The translations under genes and the position numbers were made by a program. Below, piece after piece: positions 11,455 through 24,500 of a stretch of 64,000 nt of DNA. The DNA is taken from assembly GCA_038380435.1 (NCBI GenBank), contig JAWZYU010000020.1, positions 43,308,307-43,372,306 on the forward strand. The letters run 5' to 3'. A model generated the notes under the pieces. The model saw only the letters and a list, made by a program, of their open reading frames with translations, made no database searches and had not been told where the DNA came from. Origin of the DNA: Ryuthela nishihirai (Eukaryota; Arthropoda; Arachnida; Araneae; Heptathelidae). Position 1 is the first letter of the stretch. The number at the start of each line of letters is the position of its first letter.

Positions 11455-11740
11455 ATAGAACAACATGGCTGCCGCGCAGTCGCTCTAGCATCAACTTTAA
11501 CTGCTTAGGGCGTCTCCTCTTCCTTCTTACCTCCATGGACCAAACAGTCCATGGCGATGACTGTTTGGTCATCTCTGCTCTATAATATCTAAAATATGCA
11601 TTTAATAGAGAAATGTGATAAAGATTGTAGACTGGTAATTGTAGACCCGTTGGTCGTTTGCTTGGCTAGATTCTTTTCGAGCCACTCGTGGGTGCAGAAG
11701 GGTACTTGTCAGGATGCTACTGCTATCTAGGTGGTCGATA
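11455..11740. other. CG-containing segment with YY1-like site and a 12-bp hairpin
   Basis: This short stretch is more GC/CpG rich than the flanking AT-rich DNA. It holds aacATGGCTGCCGCGC at 11462 (YY1-like) and a perfect 12-bp inverted repeat GACCAAACAGTC at 11538-11549 and 11559-11570, separated by 9 bases. It could be a promoter or non-coding first exon of the gene downstream, or the start of a divergent gene. No supported coding exon was found. Confidence 0.25.
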
Positions 11741-12599
11741 AACATAAACTCAGATTTTCCATATACTCATTTGATGCATTTAATGAAAAACTGTGACTGA
11801 AGTTAAAGAAAATCGAATTTATTTAAATCTCGATTTACCATCAATATTCATTCAGTATTTAAAGAGTTATGTAAGCTGGAAAATTTAATAATAAATTTTC
11901 TTGTTTTATAAAAATCATTCATAATTATCTAACATCGAAATAATGATTATGCAACCTTTAAAATTCATATTTTATTAAATGATTTGAAAAAACACTTATC
12001 ATTTAAGTTTTGAATAATATCTGAAATAGATTTTATGACCCATTACTGTTGTGAAATATTCTAGCTTCAATAATTCATTGAATACTAGACGAATGCTATT
12101 GAAAATTGAGGTTTAAATAGATAAAATTTTGATCTTGCATTTATTTTTAGTAAATTGTTCTCATTAAATGAATATTTTAGAAGTTACAGAGCTTCCAAGT
12201 AAGATTCCCATTCACATAACACAGAAATTCTCTGATATTTTGTTTAGGGCAGTGTAACTCAGTTCCATATATTATAAAGGTTTCCAAAATATTATTTATT
12301 CAAAAGTGATCTCGAAATTTTTTCCAATTACACTTGTCATCGTTACGTTACCGACATATTGATGCATCACCTGTCTTGCAGATCCAGTTTGAAAGAGATT
12401 CGATAGAGTTTCGCTTCTGCAAAACATCACACAATGCTGCATCATCGTTCAGACTTCTAGTTAAAAACAGCAGGAAGTAGACAGAATAATAAATAATCAC
12501 ATATGAACAAATCAGTATGAGAATCCAATTTTGAAACAAGCGGTAAACAGCGTAATAATCTATACTGCTACGAAGCAAGTAACAAGCAAAACAGTGGCA

Positions 12600-12790
12600 C
12601 CAACGCCAAGTGGACAAAAAGGTAACTAGTGCGTCTGTCGCTTCACATCTTGAAATCGGCAACTCTATCTTGTTGGCCAAGTCGGCAGACATTCACATTA
12701 CCGACCCTATGGTAACTGGCATTCCATTGTAATTTATCAAGGTTGTATTTTGGACGAATGGCAATGCATTAATAAAACATGGCGTCTCTG
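12600..12790 (+). promoter_or_regulatory. Probable promoter / 5' leader of the SLC37A3-like gene
   Basis: The region just upstream of the first ATG is richer in CG dinucleotides than its surroundings. The start codon sits in aaaacATGGCGtct, which matches the YY1 site pattern AAnATGGCG often found at or just after metazoan transcription starts. No TATA box is obvious. The transcription start cannot be fixed from sequence, and a further non-coding exon upstream is possible. Confidence 0.35.
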
Positions 12791-12909
12791 CGGAGTCCAA
12801 CCAGTGCTATGGAGGGAGATTCATCTATAGAAACAACAGTTTCTTTTAATAGGAAAGAAAATAAGTGTACTTCCTTTCATGCTTCAGCATTCTTCATTAC
12901 ATTTTTCAG
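12779..12909 (+). CDS. SLC37A3: SLC37A3-like coding exon 1 (start codon, N-terminus, start of helix 1)
   Basis: Encodes residues 1-43 plus two bases of codon 44. The ATG at 12779 has A at -3 and G at +4. An in-frame ATG at 12809 (Met11) is a possible alternative start. A polar N-terminus (MASLRSPTSAMEGDSS) is followed by the hydrophobic FHASAFFITFF. The donor is cag|gtattc, leaving phase 2. Joined to the exon at 23088, codon 44 becomes Ser and the peptide reads FFITFFSYALFHVTRKTF, which is the expected family sequence across helix 1. The exon is too short for ordinary ORF detection and lies 10 kb from the next exon. Its identity rests on phase, position and the joined helix. Confidence 0.87.
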
Positions 12910-15900
12910 GTATTCAAATTTTAATGTTTGTAGTTAAAATTATTTCTTTAGTAGCTTCACTGTAAAAAACTTAGGAAAATGTTCTAGTGAAAATAGTAAA
13001 AATGAAAACGCCGAAAGTGTATTCAGGGTTCAAAAAATTATGCATCCTACTCTCGAATGTCTAAAAAAAAATTTTGATATCTGCCAAAAAAGTTCTTGCT
13101 GTCATTATGTTAATTTTATATTTCTAAAATGTCTCAAATATGTTAGGTGGCGACGAAAAGTTCGCAGCTGGTATATAATCTTCGACACAATCGGTAGACC
13201 ACTGATTATGTTTATTTTTGAAACGTGCTGCTGATTTACATCTAACATGTATAATTACCCTCAGTTTTGCAAATGTTTTATAAAACATAAGCTTAAAAGT
13301 TTTCATTCAAATTGTATCTCACGTATACTTTTATAGTTTAAAATATTAGCTAGTAATTGAGTTGCGATAAGGAATGCTTCCAAAAGATAGGAAACTTTGG
13401 AAATAAATATAGTTCAATTTTTTTTATGAACTTGGGCACAAATGTTAGTACACATAAGATATAATTACCCAAAAATCTAATAATGGTAATTCAAACTTAA
13501 TGGAGTTAAAAAAAAAAATTCCCGAAGGCGATATACCATTTAGATTCATATTGGATTCCATTAAAACGTCACTAACTTTTAATTTAAAATGGGTGTATTG
13601 ATGCAATATTTGATTGCAATTTCAATAAAAATTGTGTTCAAAAATTAAAAAATATTAAATTTTGAAAACAAAATTGCACACTGTAGATAAAATTAAAATG
13701 TGCATTATACTCTAAGCTTTGTATAAAATTTAAAGTATGTTTTTTTTTGATAGGTAAAATAGCTATTTTTTTATCCCAAGTTAACCTTTAAAGTTTCGGG
13801 TTTCTGAAACTGGTCTCTGGTGGCCAAATTAATTATGAAGTGTTTTGGTTAGCCTGGATTCGAGTCCTGGGTAAGGAATGGATGTTTGTGTCGTTTTTCT
13901 GCTGAGGGCCTGCCATCCTCACAAACCTTCTACTATGGCATATAAACTGACAGGCTCCTGTCAGACTTCTGTGGCAAGCAGCTGCTTGAGGGGGTATTTA
14001 TTTATTTATTTTTACAGAAAAAATCAAAGCAAAAATTTGAAATTGGACCATTTAATTGTGATTAATAAAATGGGAAAATTTTGAAGAGGAAATAAAAAAT
14101 AAGTTAAATTTTTTAAATATTGCAAAAATTTGACATTTCTAATTTAACTTAAATAAAATTTAAAAAACAATTTTTTTCTAAATTATTTTTGTATAAATAG
14201 TTGATATTTCTATTAATAATTAAATCTTTCAATTTTGTCAAAATATTTTAGTCATTATGCTCTAAGCCTAAAGAAATCATCATCATCCTCAAGCAGCCAT
14301 GGGCTGCAAAGGTCTAACCAGACTGTGCAATTTAGTTCTCCAAGCATATCTGTCCTGAGCTATATCTGATACATCTGGCCACTGCACACCAATTCTAACA
14401 AAGTCCTGTTTGACATTGTCTGCATACTAGGTCTTCTCGGGGGCGGGGGTGGCTCAGTCGGTAGCGCACCAGGCTCGTAATCTGTAGTTCCCAGGTTCGA
14501 GTCCCACCTGGGTCAGCGTTGAGATTTATCTCCGCAAAATTCCCCACCCTGCCCACGGTCAGTAGGGGACACCGATGGGTTTGGAAAGGCCGCCGTCCGT
14601 CGGATGGGACGTTAAGCCGTGGCCCCGTGTGCGGGAGAGCCATACCCTGTGCACGTTAAAGAACATGCTGGATGGCCTTGACGGGAGGCTACCATCTGTT
14701 TCTCAACAGCTGTTCCAGTGGGTCCCCTCCCCCAACCTTCTCTGAGCCTTCGGGGTCCATGTGACCTGGCCATTTAGCCCATGGTGTGCAAAAAAGTGCC
14801 GCTCAGAGGTAAAACAACCCAACCCTACTAGGTCTTCTCCTATTTCTGAGCCTTTAATTACACTTTTCATAACCCTATTCGATAATCCATAACTATGCAT
14901 ATGAGCAACATGGCCAAACCAATGGAGACTCTCTCTGCACAATATGCTGCTTAAAGGAGGTTGCTGACTCCTTTACCTAACCTCATCATTACTTACAAAG
15001 TTGAACCACCTAATGCTCAAGAATTGAACCACCTAATGCTCTAGAATCAAAAACATCAAGTTCCTGTTATCTTGTTTACAAAGATAACAAAATGACAATC
15101 AACAATACAAGTTGCAAAGCATCTAAGTTTCATTACCATAACTAATCCTAGAAAGAACCAAACTATTATACAGTCTAATTTTAGTCTTTAGATGTAAACA
15201 CCTATTTCTCCACACTCCCCATAGATTCTTAAAAGTCCTGGCAGCAAACTGTATTAATCTGTTAATCTCATGCCACACATCACCTGTGGATAGCTGTTAC
15301 ATAGCTCCCAAGATAATTAAATTAAGACACCTCAAGAAGTGCAGCCATTCAGATTAACTGAATGTATAGCCTGCCTGACCAGTTTTCATCACTTAGTTTT
15401 CTCTGTTTATAACCAAACCTACTCTACTACCAGTCTCATCAACAGCTCAAATGAAAGAGTTCATCTCATCATCATTTGCCAATAGGACTAAATCATCAGC
15501 ATAATCTAAATCAGAAATTTTTGTATTTCCAGACCATTTAAGACCAAAATCTTTCCTTTGCAGTGAATTTTGCATAACATAATCAATAATCAAACTAAAG
15601 AGAAAAGGAGACAATATGCACCCTTGTTGAACACCAGAAGCAATGTCAAAAAATTAACTTTGCTTTAGAACAAGATAACTTCAAAACTGAAAAATACATC
15701 TCAAAACACATAAAGAACAGTAAAAATTTTTGAATAAAAATGTTTCAAAGCATTTAAAGTGATATTCACAATTAGAGAGCATTAGCTGTTTCATTTTCGA
15801 TTGTTTCAAATTAACTCTTTATAATCTCAGTAAAAATAAAGAAGCAATGAAAAATAATTCCAAAAACAACAGAGAAAATAGTCTTTAAAATCAAAAGACT

Positions 15901-18530
15901 ACTAAAATATTGACTGAAAGCACTGTATGTAGTTCCCGGATGATTCAACTTCTGGTAGTAATGAAATCGGTATCTTATGTTAAAAATTTAGAAAGCATTA
16001 TAATTCTGCTAGAGTGATAAGTAGGTCAGAATACCAGAAATCGCAACCGATCAATAATCTTTGCACAGCATGGCAGAATAAAGGCAGAAACTAAATAATT
16101 TCTTCTTGATTCTATTTATGGTGACTTAGTATTCATTTGCTGACAAACACTGCAGGCTCAAACAGATTTATTTTTAAACCATCATAATATTTTCAAGTGG
16201 AATTAACAGGCAAAAAATATAGACTGAAATATTACTTTCAAAATTTCTTTTACACACAGTTAAAAAAGGCAATTTTTGTTCTGAAAAATTGCAATTTAGC
16301 ATCTTAGATTATGAAACAGTAAAACACTCCATGCACTACTAGAATTTGTCAACCCAGCTTGCAAAATGTTAATAAATATACGTAGGCAATTTGGCCATCC
16401 CGTGGCTGAATGGTTAGCACACTTGGCTACTGATCTAAGGAATCTGGGTAAGGCATGGATGTATGTGTCATTTTTCTGCTGAGGTCCTGCCATCCTCTCA
16501 GACCTTATACTATGGCATATAAACTGACAGGCTCCTGTCAGACCTCTGTGGCAAGCAGCTGTTTGAGGGTGTATTCATTTTTTATTTTTTTATAATTTGA
16601 AAAATATTCACAATGTATTTATTAAAATTAACAATATAAAACTCACAAGTGTATCATTTTTCAATACACTTTATCTGGCATTTCACAAGCTTTCATATAA
16701 ATAAAAGATAAGTAGTAAATATCTCTCTAGCAGATATTTTCCATAGAGGTCTGAGAGGAACCTGCCAGTTTAATATGCCATAGTAGAGGATCTGTGAGGA
16801 TGGTGGGACAACAGCAGAAAGACAACACAAATATCCATGCCTTAGCTGGGGTTCGAACCCAGGTCCCTTTGCCCAAGCATGCTAACCACTCAAGCCATCA
16901 GGAAAAAAAAATTCAATTGGGTGTCAAGAAACATATATGCACTACTATCTTCAACTCGTGGAAACCCCTCATGGACAAACTCTTGACTGATTCAAAAAAT
17001 GTGAATGATTTTATAAGCAGAAAAAAAAATACCCCCTCAAGCAGCTGCTTTGCCACAGAGGTCTGACAGGAACCTGTCAGTTTATATGCCACAGTAGGAG
17101 ATCTGAGAGGATGGCAGGACCTCAGCAGAACCAGGACTAATTTGCATTTGGTTTGCCACATCATCTCAACAGTCACCCTCTTGTTGCCAAGAATCAGCAC
17201 ATGGACTTGCTCAATGTTTCCTTCAATAGTGGATGAGTGCCCAAATCATTTTTCATCACATTTTTCATATACTTGTTCAGCTATTTTTAAACATGTAAAT
17301 CCAATTGTGTATGCTTTGCTCTAGCAAAACACTGTCACTATATTGCATTGATAGCAATCATCAAACACAGTAAAGTATCATATACTGCTGCTCAGTTTCC
17401 AGATCAGTCATAGACTGCATAACTCACACACATAAAATTGAACATCTTTCCAGAGCGAGAAAAGTGACTGTGTACTGCAGAGACTCTGTAATGTTCTGTT
17501 ACTGTAATCTTATTGCAATGTGTTTGCACACACTGCTCCCATGAAGAGTCGTGTTGCCACATATCATGTATTAACTCGTAGGAAAAGTTGCTAATTGTTG
17601 GTGATTGCAATCCACAAATTAAATGATCCACTCATATTAATATGAAAGTATGTATGTTTAATAGTGCTTATATTTTAATATTTTTGCTTATTACAACTTT
17701 AATACTTCAAAATTTATTTCATTGCGAGGGGGGAATAGCTACAATTGTAATTTAGTAGTGTAATTATTCTCAGTTTATTTTAAAACATTATAAACTTTAT
17801 CTTTATTTTTCATTTTTCATTTTTATTTTTTAAAATGCTCTTTAGGGATTTTTAAGTTTGAAATCTGAACATTCTCTTAATATCTTACCAGAAACAGACT
17901 CATAGTCTGTGGAACATTGGGCATATTTAGCACATACATTTTAATTTGTTTTTTAAGATAAAGTTTAAATTATAAGTTAAGAAATTATCATTTTGTTACT
18001 AATACAAGTTTCACCATCTAGTTTCCAAATATCTAAATAATTTATTGGGTTGGATTGTTTTACCTCTGAGTGGCAAATGATTTATTGTAATGATTAATCT
18101 GTAGTTCTCTTTATAAATTGTTTTGTCATTTATTTGCAAAAGTAGAGTACTTCTGTAGGTAAACTCATACATGTGTAAAAGCTTTTTAGGTAAATGTATT
18201 AAAACAGAATATTGTATAAGAAAAATTTAATCATTGTTCATCAAGAGTTTGATACAGAAATCCTAAGTTTTGCATTTTATCTCTCATAGATACCAGAATG
18301 TTTGTTATCAATTTTTATCTTTATTACTATATCAGTATGACTGTGGGTGCTCTAATTTATCTGTCCAGTTAAATGATAAAATTGGCTCAGCTGATGGTGT
18401 AATGTTATCAAGACTTTTGAGGATAAATAGTAGAATTATATGTTGATAATATAAGGGACAAGGAAATTAACTAAGTGGTTGGTTTGGGTTTTAGGGTGCA
18501 AAGGCAACTAAGGCTATATTGCACCATAAG

Positions 18531-18561
<31 letters not shown>

Positions 18562-21500
18562 TAAACCCCCCCACCAAAAAAATTAATTAAAAAGGAAAAA
18601 TGGTAAATGCCACCCAAAGAAAAGGTAATAAAAAAAATAGTGTATAAAAAAAATTGTATAATAAAATTCAACAATGAGTGTAGAGAACCAATATAAAAAG
18701 CTACAAATATAAAATACAAAATGCAAAGATAAAACATTTAATGCATTTAAAATTGCTAGTAAACGAGGAAAAGTCAAAGAAAAGTGCTAAAACAATGTGA
18801 TTGGATAAAAGGTGTATGAATATAAAAAGCTCGGATGAAGAGAATGAAAATAAATTCAATGTTCACAATCGAAAGCTGAATATTTAATTAAAATATGTTT
18901 TATAGTTAAAATAGTGTCACAAAACTCACACAGGTCATCTGCCTGTAGAAGAAAAGAATGTTTAATAAATTTGCAAATAATTGCAATAATTTGCTAAGCA
19001 AATTTGAGCAAGTAAAATTTTCTTCTTGTGATTCCTATGAAAAGATGATTGCCACAGTTGATGGCAGGCTTGATCTCAAAGACATTATGAATCTGTTTTA
19101 GCTAAGATCTTTGCCATTGTTAAAACACTGCCAGAAATTCAGATATGGAACAGGCAGGGGAGAACCAGACAAGGGGGGTGGCAGCTTGTAGGGACTTAAT
19201 GAATAACTGTGTCATTCATTAAAAATTAAGATTAAGGATATCTGACAACTGATCATAATTGATAGATCTATTTCTGCTTGACTGATTTTGAAGAGTGCAA
19301 CTCCTGCCAAGACTACTCGCCACCAGCGACATCATCATCCATTAACAAAAACTCATAGAGGCAATGCTACACTCTTGCTATTCTTTTGTCAAGTTATTTC
19401 ATCTACTGTCTCATCTTTAGCAGTATCTGAAATGGCATAATGACAGAGACCACTGATATAATAAATAGCATTATGTGTGTTTCAACAATAAGTAAGACTT
19501 CTATTTCAGAATGAATGATGATTAGATGATGGTATTGCTGATCCATTCTATATTTGGAAATGATTGAGTGCAAGACATGGATCATCATTGAAGGCTTTCA
19601 GTTATGGAACTTAATTTGAGTATTGCTTCTTAGCAGAAGTGGGTTAAATGACCTTGTTAGAAAGGCCTCAACTTTCAGATGGTTGAGAAAGGATGGAATG
19701 CTGGACAGGTATTTTTTTTTTTGCTTTCCGTCAAGGCTTAGTGTTATTTAAAGTGTTATATATGACTTTCTTGTACGTAGATTTTTGTTTTGGCATATTT
19801 TTCAATGGATGTTGGCCTTTTCAGTCTCTCTCTCTTACTGAGGCAGGTCATAAACAAATGTACAAGAATTTCAGTGCTCACAAGTTAAACCTTGAGTTAC
19901 AAACCTGAGACACCACTGGTTGCTGCTTGTACTAAAAAAAACTATATGCATACAATAGCTACTATTAAAAATGCTAGAAAAGTTCCACCAGTATGTTTTT
20001 TTGTTTTAAAATTTCATGAATAATGGCAGTCAGCATGTTTAATTTGTGATAGTATCTTAGATACCTAATTTTTTTGATGAAATTATTGAATTATAAGTTT
20101 AAATTTTAAAACAAAATTTAAACTGTTAACTGTAAAACTCTATATATACTGTAAGAGTATACAGTGGGCTCTTACTGATTGCAGGGGTTATGTTTTTGAA
20201 GATTGCCATGAATGGCAAATCCATGAGATGAAAGGTCTCTGGGGTTAAGGATAAAGAACATAACAGATTCTTAATGCTGTACAACATATATGAGTTTAAT
20301 GATTACATTGTATATTTCAGCTTAAATAAATAAAAATAAATACCCCCTCAAGCAGCTGCTTGCCACAGAGGTCTGACAGGAGCCTGTCAGTTAATATGCC
20401 ACAGTAGGAGATCTGAGAGGATGGCAGGACCTCAGCAGAAAAACGACACACACATCCATGCCTAATTCCGGGGCTCGAACCCAGGTCCCTTAGATCAGTA
20501 GCCAAGCGTGCTAACCACTCGGCCACGGGACAGCATACTCTACACTAAAAGCCCTTAAAAAATGTTTTTAAGTCAATGTAACATACAATAGTGTTAGAAA
20601 TTGAAATAAAACTTAATGTGATAATGTACTTGTGATTATGCTAGGAAGTTCTGGGAAAAATTGATGAATAGTCAGCAGCCATTCCATACTCAGTAAGTGT
20701 CCTCTTTTTTATTGAGGGTAGAACAAGAGTTCATGGAGAGAATATCAAAGCAAGTATAGGTGGGACTCAAATCTGGGAACAGCTGATTTGTGGTATTGCA
20801 ACATTTGCTAATAAACATTTTAGTGTCAGCAGGATTTAATATTTGAAAAATTAGCTTAAAATTCTTATAATGCTTATTTATTTTAAATTTCATTTACGAA
20901 AAGCTGTAGGGGTGGTGGTTGGCTCAGTCAGTAGCTTGCCAAGCTTGTAATCTGTAGTTTACAGGTTTAAGTCCACTTGGGCTAGCAATGATATTTATCT
21001 CCACTAAACACCCACCCTGAACTCGATTAGATTGTGGACACTGATGGGCTTGGAAAGGCCACCATCCATTGTATGACGAGTTCTGGCTCCACGTACAAGA
21101 GAGCCATATTCTGAGTGAGCATGATAAAGAATGCTGCATGACTTTGATGGGAGGCTTCCCTCTGTCACCGAACAGCTATCCAGTGAGTTCCCTTCCTTAA
21201 CCTTTTCTGAGCCTTTGGGGTCTTTGTGACCTGGCCATTTACCCATTATGTGCAATAGAAACAAGTCAGAAGTGAAACAACCCAAAAAATTACATTCTAA
21301 TATTCCTTCAAGTTGTCAATTAATTTCCCTACTTGATCTAGAAACAGGGCACAGTGATAGCCTGAAATATATCTGTATGTTGTTTATAATTAAGATAATT
21401 TAAAACTGATGACAAAAATGGATGCCCTTACAATATAAGTAGTCTTAACAAAAATTAAAGTAGAGGTACACAGTGCAGTAATTAAAACTAAATTGAAGTT

Positions 21501-24500
21501 TTTAATTCTCTCTGACACTGTTAAATGTTTTTAAGCACTTCAACACATGGACTGTACTCTCAAATATCAAAAAGTTATTAAGGAGAGATTTACATACCAT
21601 ACTGCAGAGGATGGGTAGTAACAAGAACTTCTGGGGTGCTTTCGATGACAAATTTAATAATCGACATTCTTGCCGGCAAGTGATGTCTCAGTAGAGATTA
21701 AGAGAAGGATAATGGATGTCGATGGTCTACCCACCTTGGCGAAGGAAATAACCATTTATACCTTTGATAGTATCCCCCTCCCACACACACACACAATTCC
21801 CAATATCAATACTGATATGAAAACCATTATTCAGTCCCTCACTAACATAATTATCTTAATCCCAAAATTCAGTTTATGAAATTCATAAATTCATTAAAAG
21901 TACCCCACTCATTATAATTATATTCCCAATCTTTTCAAAAAGTGAAGCTTGCCTCAACACTCTCTGATCTTGGCAATTTCCCATAATCCCACACCCTCCC
22001 AACCTCCGTCACATGCAGATCACATTACGGCCACCCACACATCCGCCAACCACTCTGGTCCTCGGAGCTGAGCTACTGACAGTTCAGTTTATGGCACCAC
22101 ACCCCTCCCCTGTGCTCAACAACCAACTGTCTTTCCTGCATTAGCTTAAGCTCCTCACTTCTCACCTCATGAAGTGCCTAAAGTAAGGGTGTGAAATGCG
22201 CATCGGGAACTAAAACTTTTTTAAGCACTCTATGTTATCAAAGGTATAAAATCAAGGCGGGTAGACCATCATCATCTGTTATCCTTATCTTAATTTCTTC
22301 TGAGACATCACTTGCTGGCAAAAATGTCGATTATTAAATTTGTCACCGAAAGCACCCCAGAAGTTCTTGTTACTACCCATCCTCTGCAGTATGGTATGTA
22401 AATCTCTCCTTAATAACTTTTTGATACTTGTTAGCATAGTGTGTTGAAGTGCTTAAAAACATTTAACAGTGTCATAGAGAATTAAAAACTTGAATTTAAT
22501 ATCTAGTCTTGTAAACTGCTGGCTGAACAATTAGTATTTGGCTTCAAATAAAAGAACTTGTTCAAATTCCATAGAAGGAATGGATGTTATTCTCTGATAC
22601 AGTCCTGGATTTAGAAAAAAATAGGGGGTAGGGTAAGAGACTGAATTTCATTGCAATACAGCATTTCTCCCTCCATTTTAGAGGTCTTTAAAAGATTTCT
22701 TGAAACGTGGATGAAATATGTGCAAGTTTAATAATTTTTTGCTTCCATTACCATTATTAATATTCTTAAGCGGGAGGAAATTTTAGGAAGTGAGAAATAT
22801 AGCCATGCTATGATATGTTGTCTTTCTGCTGAATCTTTCCCCCACAGATTTTTACCATGGTATATGAACCTCTACTGTAATTTTTTGTTAAATCAAATGT
22901 GGAAAGTGATCTGTTGAAGAGTTTTTTTTTTAAATCATTGTAATTAAGATGCTCCCTTATAAATATTAAAGTTAGATATTTTTATATAAACCTGCATCAA
23001 TTTGAAATGCTTAATTTTTGTACAGTACAATTTATTTATGAAAAAGGACTTAAAATTTTAATATGGATTATTAATGTATATTTTCAGTTACGCACTTTTT
23101 CATGTCACTAGAAAAACATTCAGCAATGTTAAGAATTCAATATCATCTGTGTGGAGCCCATTTAATGTTAGCTGTGAGGATTGTATGGACATATACGATT
23201 ATAAGGTAAGCATTTGTCATTTAACTACATAAAATTAATCTTGAAAGTTTTGCAGCATTTGCATTGTGCCTTCTTATATTCTTTATTTTCTAGTGATAAC
23301 TGTACTATGACTTTGGTGCAAGTTCTTTCAATATCCACCTTTTTTGTCCAATTTAACACATTGCTGACCAGGTGTATTGCTCTACTAACTACATTAAAAT
23401 ATGTAGTGTATGGGAACCACATTATTATTTTCAGTTAACTAACTGGTTATCTTTTTATTTTCATTTACACTTCCATTGCCATTTAGTTTCTTTTTAACTC
23501 TATGCTCTTCTCTAACTGCCAACCTAGCCAATTTACATTTGGCACAGTCACTGACTGATATAAAGAGCTCATTCACTTGACATGTGCTGAGATAAGAGCA
23601 CTTGGGATTATGTAAATTATGTTAGATATGTCACCTAGCTGTTTTCAAAAGCTTATGCACTAATCTGATGCAATGGCACAGGTAAATATATATATATGAG
23701 ACAAAACCCATTAGTTCCACCTGAAGCACTACCAGTATAGGGAATTGTCATATTCACTACTATGGTCAGGGGCAAGACAGTACCATATAGATACAGCTCA
23801 TCCCTGACTACCTAATGGCGATCAGTACAATAGGAGTAAAGCTCATCCATCAGTCAAAACCTAAATTTAATCTGTGCCCTGGTTAGCCACAAACAAAAAT
23901 ATATACAGATCCAAGTTGCCTCTGCTCCTGTGGTGGGAACTCTTAGTCTTGCCCGACTTGTTGGGGCCCTGTCCAACATGACCGGACCAAGTCAGTCAGC
24001 AGGGCCCTCAACTTCTGAGATAGAGGTCTTAGCCTGTCCAACCGGGGCCCAAACCGGTCAGCAGAGCCTTCGACCTCGGTGGACCCTCAAGCCCCCCACC
24101 ACGACAAGGTGGTTCCCTCTCGGTGGTGGTGGGGGGGATGCAATAGCACAGTTGACTATAGGTGTTTATGAATATTAGATTGTTCTTAACTTCTAAAAGT
24201 TTGTTCTAGCTAAAATCGAGTAACTGCTTTGAGCAGCCTACTTTTTAATAGTTATAGAATAGCAATAAACTTAGGTTATTGATTTTGCATTTGAAGTCTA
24301 CTAAATTACTATTTTATTTTTAACAAACTTGTCTGTAACTTAGATATGGATCTTGGATAGCATACTACCATTAGGTGGTATTACATTTTGAAAATAGCTT
24401 ATTTTGCATTTAACTGAACTTTGACAACCAAGTTTCCGAGTGTTTGTTGCCCATGGGGTGCATTACAAATCCATTTGCTAATGTGCAAAGTAAATTAAAT

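Noticed and set aside
12348..12692. 114-codon minus-strand frame just upstream of the SLC37A3-like start, with hydrophobic stretches
   Set aside because: No family resemblance. Hydrophobic composition follows from AT-rich DNA, and a bidirectional promoter cannot be shown from sequence.
21670..21879. 69-codon frame in the foldback element
   Set aside because: Lies in the inverted-repeat arm and CA microsatellite; no transposase motif.
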